64,000 nt of DNA from CAVTRI01 sp963737075 (GCA_963737075.1 CAVTRI010000004.1:1-64000); one strand, 5' to 3'; counted from the first letter of the stretch, positions 25,746 to 35,530 are shown. Notes: generated from the sequence alone by a model not told the origin. Program-made: numbers and translations.

Positions 25746-26585
25746 GTGCTCGACGTATTCGTCGACATCAACATTCGCATCGTGCACCTGGCGGTGGACA
25801 CCATCGACACCTGTGAGCACGCCAGTATCTCGGTCATCCACGGCAGGGTTATCAGTTCGCCAGCCGCCACCGACCACATCCCAACCTCGGTGGAACGACT
25901 CCAAGCCCAAACAGGTGAAGGCCCCTGCCTCGACGCCATCCGCCGACACCACGTCTTCCAGACCGGACGACTCGGCGACGAACAAAGGTGGCCCAACTTC
26001 GCCCCCCGGGCCAGCGCAGAGCTGCACATCCAGAGCGTCCTCGCCTTTCGGCTCTTTGCCCAAGCAGACACCATGGGCGCACGCAACCTCTATTCCACCC
26101 AGCCCGATGCCTTCAACGACCACGATCTGGCCGTGGGTGCCGTCTTTGCCACTCACGCCGGGGTGGCGCTGTCTACCTCCCAGCGAATCGAGGATCTCAG
26201 AGCGGGCATGGACAGCCGCGGTCTGATCGGACAGGCCATCGGGCTGATCCGAGGCCGGCAGGGCGTCACCGAACAAGAGGCCTTCGACATGCTGGTCCGA
26301 GCATCCCAACGGCTCAACATCAAGCTCCACCTCGCTGCTGAACAAGTCGTGCACGCCCAAGCGAACGAGTCGCCATCGCCGATCCGCCGTTCCAAGAGCC
26401 CCCCGACCGGCGTTGTCTGTAGGGATGCCCGTCAGCCTTGCCGGGGTGACCCGCACTCACGCTCCTTCGCCGAAGGCGAAGCCGTCAACCTTGGCCAGTG
26501 GCGGAACATGAAGCCCGGCAGACGTCGGTCAGGCGTGTACGAGCCATCCCTTGGGGAACGATTCTCGCGACCAGCACGGAGGTAA
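25746..26585 (+). CDS. GAF-ANTAR transcription antitermination regulator
   Basis: A GAF sensor domain (about residues 5-140, with Gln-x-x-Glu-Gly-Pro-Cys-Leu-Asp) is followed by an ANTAR RNA-binding domain (about 155-210: Ser-Arg-x-x-Ile-Gly-Gln-Ala-x-Gly-like start and Ala-Phe-Asp-Met-Leu-x-x-Ala-Ser-Gln). ANTAR proteins bind paired hairpins in nascent RNA and prevent termination. The frame opens upstream but GTG 25746 is the first start that does not run far into DUF169; the GAF N terminus then seems short. The last 70 codons have no ANTAR similarity and overlap the PhoU frame, so the natural stop may be lost. Confidence 0.75.
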   Translation: MLDVFVDINIRIVHLAVDTIDTCEHASISVIHGRVISSPAATDHIPTSVERLQAQTGEGPCLDAIRRHHVFQTGRLGDEQRWPNFAPRASAELHIQSVLAFRLFAQADTMGARNLYSTQPDAFNDHDLAVGAVFATHAGVALSTSQRIEDLRAGMDSRGLIGQAIGLIRGRQGVTEQEAFDMLVRASQRLNIKLHLAAEQVVHAQANESPSPIRRSKSPPTGVVCRDARQPCRGDPHSRSFAEGEAVNLGQWRNMKPGRRRSGVYEPSLGERFSRPARR

Positions 26586-27215
26586 AAGAGGCCCAGATAG
26601 CATCGAAGGTGTGTCGGACCGGGGGACCAAACGGCGAGCGGGTTAGCCTGCTGTTCGCCCTGGTCACCGAAGCGGTAGCCCGATCCGGTTGGGCCCTACT
26701 AAGCGAAGACCCCCACATGGGGCAGCGGGTGGTCGACGCGGACCAGGTCATCGACGAACTGCCCGCCGAAATCGAACTGGCCGTCTGGGACCGAATGCGA
26801 GGGGCGCCGCCCGACTGGGAGCACTTGCAACAGGCGGTGGGGTTGCGGCTGATCCTGCCTGAACTGGAGCGCAGCGCCGATCTGGCCGAACACATCGCCC
26901 AGCGGTCCCTCACCGGCGTGGGCGCAGAGATGACCCCGATCAGCCGCGGCATCATCCAGCGCATGTCCGAGGTGGCCATCGACATGTGGAACCGGGGCGC
27001 CAAGGCCTACACGGAGCGAACCGTCCACTTCGAGGAGCTGGACGAAGCCGACGAAAGAACTCGACGTACTCCACGAGCAGCTCAGCAACGATGTCGCCGG
27101 CGGCGTTATGGACGCTGCCGTCGGGGCGCAAGTCACCCTCCTGTCACGTTTTTACGAACGGCTGGGTGACCACGCCGTCAACCTGGCCCGCCGCATCGAT
27201 CGACTACCCCCATAG
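26498..27215 (+). pseudogene. PhoU-domain protein, frameshifted and with altered N terminus
   Basis: Two frames make up a PhoU-like helical protein: the first from about 26640 (Phe-Ala-Leu-Val-Thr-Glu-Ala-Val-Ala-Arg, Val-x-x-Ala-Asp-x-x-Ile-Asp) to about 27053, the second from there to TAG 27215 with the PhoU signature Glu-Arg-Leu-Gly-Asp-His-Ala-Val-Asn-Leu-Ala. PhoU proteins damp phosphate uptake by the Pst transporter. A one- or two-base indel lies at 27053. The N terminus before 26640 does not look like PhoU; GTG 26498 is only the longest start. No pst genes are nearby. Confidence 0.75.
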
Positions 27216-27642
27216 ACCACACCATCGCTCAAGGGCCTGCCGCGATCCGGCATGCCCTGCCGCCTAGAAAAATAGCGAACCGTCCAGGACGCAAACGACC
27301 ACATAATGGCGCCCACTCCAACCCTGTAATCCTCCATATTCGGCGCCGGGCGGGTTGGTCGGCCCGGCATCGTGATGCGCTCCCGCTTCAGTTCGCCGGC
27401 CGGCCAAGCAAGCGAGAAACCGAGCGGACACAAAGCCGGCGGTCTGGCAAAGAGGTCCTCGCCGCGAGGGCGAGAGTGAGCTACAGCCCAGGGCTAAACG
27501 GGATGCGCTGGATCAGAGTGCTGCCGAGCATCGTCGGCGCTGGGCCCACAACTTCGGCGATCTGCTGCCAGTCGGCGTTGGAGACCGCTATGAGGGCTGG
27601 ATTTGTTGTCACAACTGGGGGCTGGGTGGTGCTATCTAGTCG
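27216..27642. other. Gap without a recognised gene
   Basis: About 430 bp between the PhoU relic and the sigma factor. No gene, RNA or repeat was recognised; it must hold the sigma-factor promoter. Confidence 0.4.
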
Positions 27643-28185
27643 ATGATCGACCGTGGCCGGTCCCCGGAATGGGGAGCTTTCGCAGATCGCTCGATGGGGT
27701 CTGCTTCGTTCGAGGCCTTCTACCGGCAGCACTACCGTTCGGTGGTGCGCCTGGCGACGAGCGTCTTGGGTGATGCTCACGCCGCTCAGGATGTGGCCCA
27801 GGAGGTGTTTCTGCCTGCCCACGACCGATTTCGGGGTGACGTGGAGCGGGCGCCGGGCTGGGTGCGGGTGGCGGCGGTGCATTCCGCCTTGAACGTCATC
27901 CGAGGCGACCGCCGGCGGGCGCGTCGACACCTGCTGGCGGCCCGGGCTGAGGTAGTGGCCGGACCGGAGGACGGGGTGGTCGAGCGGGAGACCCGCCGGG
28001 AGGTGCGCCAAAGTCTGGTGCGCCTGCCGCATCGTTCTGCCACGGTGTTGATCCTCCGCCATGGTGGGATGAGCTACGCGGAGATCGCGGACACGTTGGG
28101 GATCCATGTCGGCCAGGTCGGCACCAGGCTCCGCCGGGCGGAGTTGGCCTTAGCGAAGGAGATGACTCGTGGGTCACGTCAGTGA
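27643..28185 (+). CDS. ECF-type RNA polymerase sigma factor
   Basis: A 180-residue extracytoplasmic-function sigma factor: region 2 (Phe-x-x-Phe-Tyr-Arg-Gln-His-Tyr, Ala-Gln-Asp-Val-Ala-Gln-Glu-Val-Phe, about residues 20-65) binds the -10 element, and region 4 (Leu-Arg-His-Gly-Gly-Met-Ser-Tyr-Ala-Glu-Ile-Ala, about 130-170) binds the -35. It overlaps the downstream zinc-finger membrane protein by 17 bases, the usual arrangement for a sigma and its anti-sigma. ATG 27643 lacks a clear ribosome site; ATG 27694 is an alternative. Confidence 0.93.
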   Translation: MIDRGRSPEWGAFADRSMGSASFEAFYRQHYRSVVRLATSVLGDAHAAQDVAQEVFLPAHDRFRGDVERAPGWVRVAAVHSALNVIRGDRRRARRHLLAARAEVVAGPEDGVVERETRREVRQSLVRLPHRSATVLILRHGGMSYAEIADTLGIHVGQVGTRLRRAELALAKEMTRGSRQ

Positions 28186-29299
28186 CGGGCTGTTGAGACG
28201 GCTGGAGGACGAGCCGTTCGCGGTGCCGGACTCGGCGTTCGAGCACGTGACCCGCTGCCACCGCTGCCGGGTTCGCCGGGAGAGCATCGCCGCGACAGCC
28301 CGGGCGGCTGGCGAAGTGTTGTCGGGTCCGCAACTGGTGCCCGATGTGGATCGGGCCTGGGCAGACTGGCAGCGCCGCTTCCACCGAGTTGACCGGGCCG
28401 GCAGGACCGAGCGGGGCGCCCGGCAGTTCAGCCCCGCCCGCTCGCACGGCCGGCCGGGCCGTCTGGTCGGTTTCTCGGCCCGCACGGCGGCGATCGGCGG
28501 CGTGATCACCGCGGCCCTGGTCGGCGCCGCCGGCGCGGCCACGCTGACATCGGTGTTCGCTCCGACCCGCGTGGCCCCCGTGAAGGTCAACGCCGGCGAC
28601 TTGGGAGCGGTCACCCAACTGATGAGCATCGGTAACGGCGGCAACGCCGGAGGGTTCCCCACTCCTGACGGCCAGGGCTCGCTGCCGTTCGGCAACCTGC
28701 GTTGGGTGTCGTCGGGCCCGGCCCGCCAAGTGCCGACGCGGTCAGAGGCGGAGGCCCTGAGCGGTATGACCGTGTCGTTGCCGGCTCGGCTACCGGCCGG
28801 GGTCGGCTCGCCGGTGGACTTCGTGGTGCAGCCAAAGATCACCGCCACCGTGGTCTTCGATCAGGCGGCAGGGAAGCTAGCGGGCGCGTCGGCAACACTG
28901 GAGGCCGGGCCGGTGGTCTTCGTTGCTTACGGGTCGCGCCCGGGATCGGTGGACGTGCCGACCCTGGCCGTCATCGCCATGCCGCGACCCACCGGGAAGG
29001 CCAGGGGGGCCACCATCAGCCAGATCGAGAACTACCTCTTGTCCCGACCGGGCATTCCGCCCGAGCTGGCCCAAGAGATCCGCCTGCTCGGCAACCTGTC
29101 CACCGTGCTGCCCATCCCGACCCCAGCCGACATGACTACGAAGCAGGTGCACATCGCCGGCCACCCGGGTGTGGTTGTCGGCGACAGCAGCGGCGTGGCG
29201 TCGGCGGCGATCTGGGAAGACGGCGCCGGCGTGGTGCACGCCGTGGGCGGCCTGGTCGACCAGCGGAGCGTGCTGAATGTGGCAAACCAGCTCCCCTGA
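28169..29299 (+). CDS. Membrane anti-sigma factor with ZAS zinc finger
   Basis: A 376-residue protein. The His26-x3-Cys30-x2-Cys33 zinc-binding anti-sigma motif is followed by a single transmembrane helix (about 108-126) and a 240-residue extracytoplasmic domain. GTG 28169 lies inside the sigma gene, so both are co-translated. It should hold the ECF factor at the membrane until an outside signal releases it. The external domain is of unknown fold. Its end overlaps the ABC ATPase start, which suggests the transporter is in the same operon. Confidence 0.85.
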   Translation: MGHVSDGLLRRLEDEPFAVPDSAFEHVTRCHRCRVRRESIAATARAAGEVLSGPQLVPDVDRAWADWQRRFHRVDRAGRTERGARQFSPARSHGRPGRLVGFSARTAAIGGVITAALVGAAGAATLTSVFAPTRVAPVKVNAGDLGAVTQLMSIGNGGNAGGFPTPDGQGSLPFGNLRWVSSGPARQVPTRSEAEALSGMTVSLPARLPAGVGSPVDFVVQPKITATVVFDQAAGKLAGASATLEAGPVVFVAYGSRPGSVDVPTLAVIAMPRPTGKARGATISQIENYLLSRPGIPPELAQEIRLLGNLSTVLPIPTPADMTTKQVHIAGHPGVVVGDSSGVASAAIWEDGAGVVHAVGGLVDQRSVLNVANQLP

Positions 29300-30277
29300 G
29301 CCGGGGCGCAGCCTCCCCGGCTGGACCCCGGCCCCCCAAGTCGCAACCCTCCTCGAGTCCGGCCCGCCCCCGGGCGCCCGCTCCGCCTCGCCCGCCATCT
29401 ACACGGTCGGGTTGCGCAAGCGGTACGGCAAGACGGTGGCGGTCAAGGGGCTGTCCCTGACAGTCGGGCGAGGTGAGATCTTCGGTTTTCTCGGACCCAA
29501 CGGGGCCGGCAAGACGACCATGGTGAAGATGCTGCTCGGCCTGGTGAAGCCCACCGGCGGTGAAGGGATGGTGCTGGGGGCGCCGATCGGCGACCGCGAG
29601 ACCCGCAGGAAGGTCGGCTACCTGCCGGAACTGTTCCGCTTTCAGCCGTGGCTCACGGCCCGAGAGGTTCTGACCCTGCACTGCCGGCTGCTCCAACTGG
29701 CCAAACCGTCCTGGCACACGATCATCACCGACTCGTTGCACACCGTCGGTTTGAGCGACCGGGCTTCGGACAAAGTGGCCGGCTTTTCGAAGGGCATGCA
29801 GCAGCGACTCGGTCTGGGCGTGGCGCTGCTCGGCGAGCCCGCCCTAGTTGTGCTGGACGAGCCGACCAGCGCCCTGGACCCCGTCGGCCGTCACCACGTC
29901 CGGCAAATCGTCCGCGATCTGCGCAGCCGCGGCGCCACCGTCTTTTTGAACACCCACCTCCTCGAAGAAGCCCAGCAGGTCTGCGACCGGGTCGCCGTCG
30001 CGAGACCGTGGCCACCGGCACCCTGGCCGAGGTCATCGGGACCCACACCCGGCTCCGGCTGAAAGTGACGTCATCGGACGCCGGCTGGAAGGACGCCCTC
30101 GATGGCTACGGGATGTGGAGCGCCGAGGGAGAGTGGACGACCGTACAGGGGATCGAGCCGGACAGAGTGCCGGACCTGGTGGCCCGGATCGTCGCCTCAG
30201 GCGGCCGGGTCGAAGCCGTGATACCGGAGCATCAGAGCCTGGAAGGCCGGTTCTTGGAACTGCTGGACGAGACGTGA
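29277..30277 (+). pseudogene. ABC-transporter ATPase, frameshifted near the C terminus
   Basis: The ATPase domain is intact: Walker A Gly-Pro-Asn-Gly-Ala-Gly-Lys-Thr-Thr, signature Phe-Ser-Lys-Gly-Met-Gln-Gln-Arg, Walker B Val-Val-Leu-Asp-Glu-Pro-Thr and the switch His in Asn-Thr-His. At about 30002, after Asp-Arg-Val-Ala-Val, the frame shifts; the second frame continues the C-terminal regulatory domain to TGA 30277. Reconstructed length is about 333 residues. ATG 29277 precedes the domain by about 40 poorly conserved residues. The stop overlaps the GTG of the permease, as expected for an export pair. Confidence 0.82.
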
Positions 30278-31116
30278 GATATCCCGCCCTCACCATCGCC
30301 GCCCTCACCATTCGCGAAGCGGCCCGGCGCCGCCTTCTGCTCGCCCTGGCCGTGGTCAGCGTGGCCCTCGTCGGGTTGAGCGCCTGGGGATTCGACCGAC
30401 TCAGCAGCTCATCGAACCTCACATCGGGTGAGACGACCGTGGCGGTGCCGCAGGCGCTCGTCTTATTCATGTTCATGTTCAGCTTCGTAGTGGCGCTCAG
30501 CGCCTCCGCCATCGGTTCGCCCGCGGTGGCGTCGGAGATCGAATCCGGCGTCTTGAAGACTGTGATCCACCCGCCCCATCCGCCGTAGCGAGGTGCTGCT
30601 CGGCAAGCTGCGGGGGCCGGCGGCCGTGCTCGGGGCGTACGCCGTCGCCGTCTCGGTGTTGGAATGGCGACGGTGGACTGGGTCAGCGGCTACCTCCCGG
30701 CCAACCCGGTCCTCGTCGTCTACATCCACGCCGAGGGCCTGTTCCTGCTCGTCCTGGCCCTGCTGCTCAGCACCCGCATGTCGAGCCTGGCGGCCGGTGT
30801 GCTCGGCATCGCCCTGTTCGGCGCGGCCTGGCTGGCCGGCGTGGTCGGCTCCCTCGGATCCAGCTTCAACCTTCCCACCCTTCGCACCCTGGGCAGCATC
30901 GGGCGCATCCTCCTGCCCACCGACGGGCTCTGGCACGGGACCATCTTCGCCCTGGAACGACCCTCAGTTATCTCCCTTCAGCTCTCGAACGGTCACGAGA
31001 CCAATCCCTTCTTCGTCACCTCCGGACCGACCTGGGCCTACCTGCTGTGGGTGGCCGCCTGGTTCGCCCTCATGCTCGGGGCCGGCCTCGTGAGCTTCCA
31101 ACAGCGGGAGCTCTAA
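30274..31116 (+). pseudogene. ABC-2-type permease, two frameshifts
   Basis: GTG 30274 overlaps the ATPase stop. Three frames join into one membrane protein of about 280 residues: helix 1 near residue 20, helix 2 near 65, Ala-Ser-Glu-Ile-Glu-Ser-Gly (typical ABC-2 permease sequence), then a Arg-Pro-Ile-Arg-Arg-Ser-Glu cytosolic turn and four more helices ending at TAA 31116. Frame changes lie near 30572 and 30662. With the ATPase it would form an exporter, perhaps under the upstream ECF factor. Confidence 0.78.
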
Positions 31117-31260
31117 CCGGACCTTCCGCTACCCAGTTGCGCTGACTTCCGCGAGCACCATCCGGTCTCGGATAACCGCCTCCAGCCCGCTGTTACACGG
31201 GTGATCTTCCGGGTGCTGAGCGGTAGCTATCCAAGCACATTCAGGTGTGGGTGTCAGGGG

Positions 31261-32238
31261 TCAGACGTCTTTGTGGAGTTGTTCCCATGCCTGGCGGATG
31301 GTGGCGGGGATGCGTCCACGGTCGGGGACCACACGGCCGTTGCGTCGTGCCCAGTCGCGGATCTCAGCCGGGGTCGGACCGGTCTTGGGTTCGGGGACTG
31401 GTCGTAGGGTTGGTGGCTGGCCGATTCGTTCGATGGCGGCCGGCTCGGTGGACGCCCAGGCGTGCGCGGCGGCTAGGTAGCGGTAGGTCCATTCCTCGGC
31501 CAGGCTGCGGGTCTCACAGAACACGATGGGGACGTTGGGCCAGCGGATTTGGCATTCGGCGATCCCGTCGGCGACGAGCGCGGGCCGGACCCGGTCCTGC
31601 TTGTAGATCTGCGAGTAGCGGTCCTCGACGACCACCGCGGCTCTGGATAGGGCTGCGAGTTCGCCGAGGGCGTAGCGGAGCCGGCCGCTGGTCAAGCTTC
31701 CGATCAGGTCGGGCATGGATTTGCGCTCCACCGCGGCGATGAGAGCTCCTTCGACGATGATCCCGTAGTCCCCGCAGGGCAGGCCCCGGCTGGTGGTGCG
31801 CACCTGCTGGCCGGCGAAGCGGTAGGCGTAACGCTCATGGGCGTCCACGACGATCTCGAGCTGGGCGATCCCCACCGCCCGGGCGGTCGGCAGGCTGACT
31901 TGCGGGCGGGCCTGTTTGCGGGTGCGCGGGGATTGCCAGAACACAGCGTCACGCCCTCGAGCGGCGGTGAACACCAATTGGGACCGGTTCTCCCGGAACC
32001 GGGCGGCGACGATGTCGATCGCCGCTCCCCGGCGGGTGCACGAGCTCAGTGGCACCCGCTCCACGATGTCGGGATCGTGTGGCCACTCCTCGGCGGGAAC
32101 CGGGTAGCAGTACAGGGCTTTGGTGCGCGGCCAGGTCCCCGCTGTGCGCAGCACGATCCCCTCGCCGAGAGGGACACGCAGCAGGTAGCCGAGGGTGGAG
32201 TCGGGGTCGGGGTTGGTGGCGATGAGCAGTTCTTGCAT
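31261..32238 (-). CDS. ERCC4-type nuclease fused to an Lsr2 DNA-binding domain
   Basis: A 325-residue protein. Residues about 125-250 form an ERCC4 (XPF/Mus81) nuclease domain: Asp132, Gly-Asp-Tyr-Gly-Ile at 156-160, and the Glu-Arg-Lys-x3-Asp motif at 171-177. Residues about 287-320 match the C-terminal DNA-binding domain of Lsr2 (Ala-Glu-Ile-Arg-Asp-Trp-Ala then Arg-Gly-Arg at 307-309), which reads AT-rich minor grooves. The N-terminal 110 residues are unassigned. The combination suggests a nuclease guided to AT-rich or foreign DNA; that is inference. It is divergent from a small HTH gene. Confidence 0.85.
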   Translation of the reverse strand: MQELLIATNPDPDSTLGYLLRVPLGEGIVLRTAGTWPRTKALYCYPVPAEEWPHDPDIVERVPLSSCTRRGAAIDIVAARFRENRSQLVFTAARGRDAVFWQSPRTRKQARPQVSLPTARAVGIAQLEIVVDAHERYAYRFAGQQVRTTSRGLPCGDYGIIVEGALIAAVERKSMPDLIGSLTSGRLRYALGELAALSRAAVVVEDRYSQIYKQDRVRPALVADGIAECQIRWPNVPIVFCETRSLAEEWTYRYLAAAHAWASTEPAAIERIGQPPTLRPVPEPKTGPTPAEIRDWARRNGRVVPDRGRIPATIRQAWEQLHKDV

Positions 32239-32283
32239 GAGCAGAGGTTGGATCTAGTTGGATTGCATCGGAACGAGGACGCG

Positions 32284-32325
32284 TCAACCATAGTTGAATC
32301 ATCCATCCGATCAACGTAGGTTGAT
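32284..32325. promoter_or_regulatory. Twin CAAC-N4-GTTG palindromes between nuclease and HTH gene
   Basis: TCAAC-CATA-GTTGA (32284-32297) and ATCAAC-GTAG-GTTGAT (32310-32325) have centres 27 bp apart and end four bases before the HTH start codon. A direct repeat of GTTGGAT lies near 32246-32262 on the nuclease side. They are good operator candidates for the small HTH protein. Confidence 0.62.
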
Positions 32326-32329
32326 AGGT

Positions 32330-32581
32330 GTGGCGCGACGTTCTCCGACGGAGAAGATCCGGACACTGACAGCTCGTATCGGCGAGCTGGAGGCACAACG
32401 CGAGCGGGCAGTCGTGTCGGCGATGACCGCCGGGATCACGTGGGCGGAGATCGGCGACGCTCTGGGAGTGACAGCACAAGCCGCGCACAAGCGTTATCGC
32501 TGGCTGCGGCACAGCCCGCTGACCGGCGAGTGCTGGTATGAGCCACCTCTGGCCGGCGTGGGGCGCGGCGGTCGAGACTGA
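32330..32581 (+). CDS. Small helix-turn-helix DNA-binding protein
   Basis: An 83-residue protein: an N-terminal coiled coil (Lys-Ile-Arg-x-Leu-x-x-Arg-Ile-x-x-Leu-Glu) then a helix-turn-helix (Thr-Trp-Ala-Glu-Ile-Gly-Asp-Ala-Leu-Gly-Val-Thr-Ala-Gln-Ala-Ala-His-Lys-Arg). GTG 32330 is chosen because the upstream in-frame ATG lies inside the palindromes. It likely represses itself and the divergent ERCC4-Lsr2 gene. It ends directly against the stop of the tyrosine recombinase (32582). Confidence 0.75.
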   Translation: MARRSPTEKIRTLTARIGELEAQRERAVVSAMTAGITWAEIGDALGVTAQAAHKRYRWLRHSPLTGECWYEPPLAGVGRGGRD

Positions 32582-34295
32582 TCAGCTGGCGTCGATGACT
32601 CGGACCAGTTCGTCGTAGATCTTGGCTCTGGTGGCATCGGCATGGGCGGTGGCGTCGTCGCGTTGGCGGCGCAGGATGTCGATGAACTCGATGCTGGACT
32701 GGTAGAAGCCGCATCCCTCGCAGATGGTTTGGAAGCGGCAGTCCAGCTCAACAGGTCGGGTGCAGTGCCCGTTGGCCAACAGTCGCCTGGGCGGTCGAGT
32801 GTCGCCGGCGGTGACGGTGGCGGTGTCGGCCTCGACGGCTCGGGTGGCTTTGAAGTACTGGTCGGCGACGTTCTCGTCGGAGATGCGGGCGTACACGAGG
32901 GTCATTTTCGGGGAGCGATGCCCGAGCAGGGCGGCGATGGCTTCGAGGCTCATGCCTCGGTTGAGGCACTGGGTGGCCAGTGTGTGACGAAGCCGGTGAG
33001 GGTGAACTCCTTCCAGCCCGGCCCGCTGGGCGACCCGTTCGACGTAGCGGTGGACGGTGCGCCGGTCGAAGGGTTTCCCGTCGTTGCGTTCGAGCAGGAA
33101 CCCGTTTTGGGAGGGCCCTCGCCAGGTCTTGTAGTCGGTGATCAACCCGACCAGCAGCGGGTGGAGGGGGACGTTACGGTCGTTGTGCAGTTTGCCGAGG
33201 GGGATTTGCAGCCACCAGGTGTCTCGGACTTTGAACATGGCGTCGTCTCTGATCCCGTCCAGCTCACTGGCGCGCATGCCGGTGCGAGCCAACAGTTCGA
33301 CCATCAGCCGCCGGCGTCGGTTGGGGTCGGCCGCGAGGGTGGCCAGGAACTTCGCCGCGGCGGGGTCGTCCAAGAACTTGGGGAGCGGGTCGTCGGCTTT
33401 GGGGACGTCGCCGGCGAAGATCGGGACTCGTTTGGGGGCGTCGTCCCAGTCCCATTCGATGATCCGCTCGAAGAACGTTCTGACCATGCGACAGGTTGTG
33501 GCGGACGGTCTGATTAGACAGCGCCCCTTTACGTCCACGCCTGGCGGCCAGAGCGAGCTTGAAGGACTGGATGTGGCTGCGCTCCACCTCGGCGACGGTC
33601 ACGCACGGCGGGTCGATCGAGATGAGATGGGCCGCCAGGTGACGTAACGCCAACCCGGCGGCGGTCACGCTGGAAGGCCGGTGCGACACCGTCAACTGCT
33701 CCAGGTAGGCGCACATGGCGGCCGCCATCTGCGGCGCGCGGGATGCGATCTGTTCCCAGGTGAGCTCCACGGGGAACGCCCGGCTGGGCGGGCGAGGTTT
33801 GGCCGGCTTGGGTGGCCTGGGCGGCCGCGGTATTCGAGGGCGGACGGCTTTCGGTTTCTTCGGTCGTGGTGGTCTCGGCGGCCTCGGTCGCCTCTCCACC
33901 GGCATTTGGGTCGGGCTGTCAGGATCACCCCACGCCCGGATCTGCTCGAAGAAACGCCGAACAGTATCCCGCTTGTACTCGACAGTCTTGGCTGACACGG
34001 TGCGCTCACCAGCGGAAGCGGAGCGGGCCAACAGTGCCGCTTCCCAGCCGGCCACATGCTCGGCAGTGATGTTGGCCGCGGACCGGCACGAACAGTCCGT
34101 GCCGGTCACATAGATAGCGAACTGGCGCAGGCACACCTCGGCTGCCTCAACGCTGCGCGGCGCCAGCCGTCCCGACAGCCACCCCAGGTAGGCGCACATC
34201 GTTGCTGCCATCCTCGGCGCTTCGGAGATCACTTGCTCCCAGCCGGCTGACAGCTCGAAACCCGGATCCGAGCTGACTGCGACAGCGGCGCTCAT
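32582..34295 (-). pseudogene. Tyrosine recombinase with duplicated core-binding domain, one frameshift
   Basis: ATG 34295 overlaps the stop of the upstream recombinase (ATGA). The N-terminal part has two copies of one domain, each starting Trp-Glu-Gln then Ala-Pro-x-Met-Ala-Ala-x-Met-Cys-Ala-Tyr-Leu (near 34215 and 33740), joined by a 40-residue Pro/Arg/Lys-rich linker (about 33780-33900). At about 33489 one base seems inserted; the second frame continues with the catalytic domain: Arg in Thr-Gly-Met-Arg-Ala-Ser-Glu, Lys, His-Arg-Leu-Arg-His, Gly-His-Arg and Tyr. A Cys-rich tail (Cys-x8-Asp-Cys, Cys-x2-Cys) and coiled coil resemble TnpB of Tn554-type elements. Confidence 0.82.
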
Positions 34296-35331
34296 CGGGG
34301 CGTCACCACAGCTGCTTGGGCTTCGATGACTTCGGCTGCCCGCCGGTATTCCTCGGCCAGCCAGTCGGACCCCAGATGCAGATACAGCTGCGTGGACGCG
34401 ATCGAACGGTGCCCGGCCTGAGCCTGGAGGGCCTCGATCGACATGCCCGCTTCCCGCAACCGGGTCAAACAGGTGTGGCGCAGCTCGTGGCAGGTGCCCG
34501 CGGCCAGGCCCGCCCGGACACGGGCCGCGGAGATGATCTCGTCCAGCCCTTCGATCGAAAGGGGCTGTCCCCGCCGTGGGCCTTTCAACACCACGAACAG
34601 CCGATCCGTCGGCGCGTTCGCCGGGCGTTCGGTGTTCATGTAGGAAGCGACGGTGACAAAAAAGCTGGGCGAGACCGGGACCAGTCGCTGATGACCACCC
34701 TTTCCCTCGGCGATGAACACCCGCCACTCGCCCAAGCGCAGGTCATCAAGTCGCAGACCGAGCACCTCGCAGCGGCGCAACCCGCCCAACACCATCGCCT
34801 GGACCATGGCCCGATCCCGCTCGGTGCGTAACGCCCCCAACAGGGCCGCGATCTCCTCCGGGCTCAAGATGCGCGGCAGTCTGCGAACCGGGCGCAGCAG
34901 GGGCTTGCCCCGTAACTCGCGGCAGAAGCCCGGGTCGGCAAACCTCGAGGAACCGGGTTCGTCTCTACCCCCACGTCACCCCGGATGATCAAATACCCGT
35001 AGAAGGCAGACACCCCAGACAGGCGTCGGCGGATCGTCGCGTTCGACAAACCCGCACCGCCATCGGAGATACGCACCACCTTCTCCGCCCCAGGCCGAGG
35101 ACGGCGCTGCGCGGTCACGAACGCCAGCACGTCGGCCGACCGGACCTCCAACGGATCCTTGCCCACCACGCTGAAAAACGTCTTCAGATCATCCGCGTAC
35201 GCCCGCACCGTGTTCGGGCGAGCCCGGCTGGCCGCAAACTCCAAGAACTCGTCAACAAGCCAATGACCCACAACCCAACGGTCGCCGCCACCCCTGCGAG
35301 GAAGACGACACACCTGCGGAGACCAGACCAC
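34292..35331 (-). pseudogene. Tyrosine recombinase (first of a coupled pair), one frameshift
   Basis: Two frames form one recombinase of about 345 residues: GTG 35331 to about 34940 encodes the core-binding domain (Asn-Thr-Val-Arg-Ala-Tyr-Ala-Asp-Asp-Leu), and the second frame to TGA 34292 the catalytic domain (Gly-Gly-Leu-Arg-Arg-Cys-Glu, Gly-Lys-Gly-Gly, His-Glu-Leu-Arg-His-Thr, Ala-Gly-His-Arg, Thr-Gln-Leu-Tyr). The break is in a short stretch near 34930-34950. It is coupled by ATGA to the downstream recombinase, as in Tn554-like or multi-recombinase elements. Confidence 0.84.
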
Positions 35332-35530
35332 AGCAATCCTCCTGTCCGAACTCCGCCCGAGAAGATTTTCCCCGAGCGGTCAGCTCAGCAGGTGGATCAC
35401 CCGTATAACCGGCGTTAGCGGACGCCTGCCAGGCGCAAAATTGGGACGCTATTGCCAAACATTATGAGACGATTCCCTTCTACTGCGGCCGAACCGGGGA
35501 TGTGTCCGGTCGTAACCGATCGTGACTCTC

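Noticed and set aside
33780..33900. Pro/Arg/Lys-rich stretch as a frameshift artefact
   Set aside because: The same frame gives good domains on both sides, so the stretch is a genuine linker.
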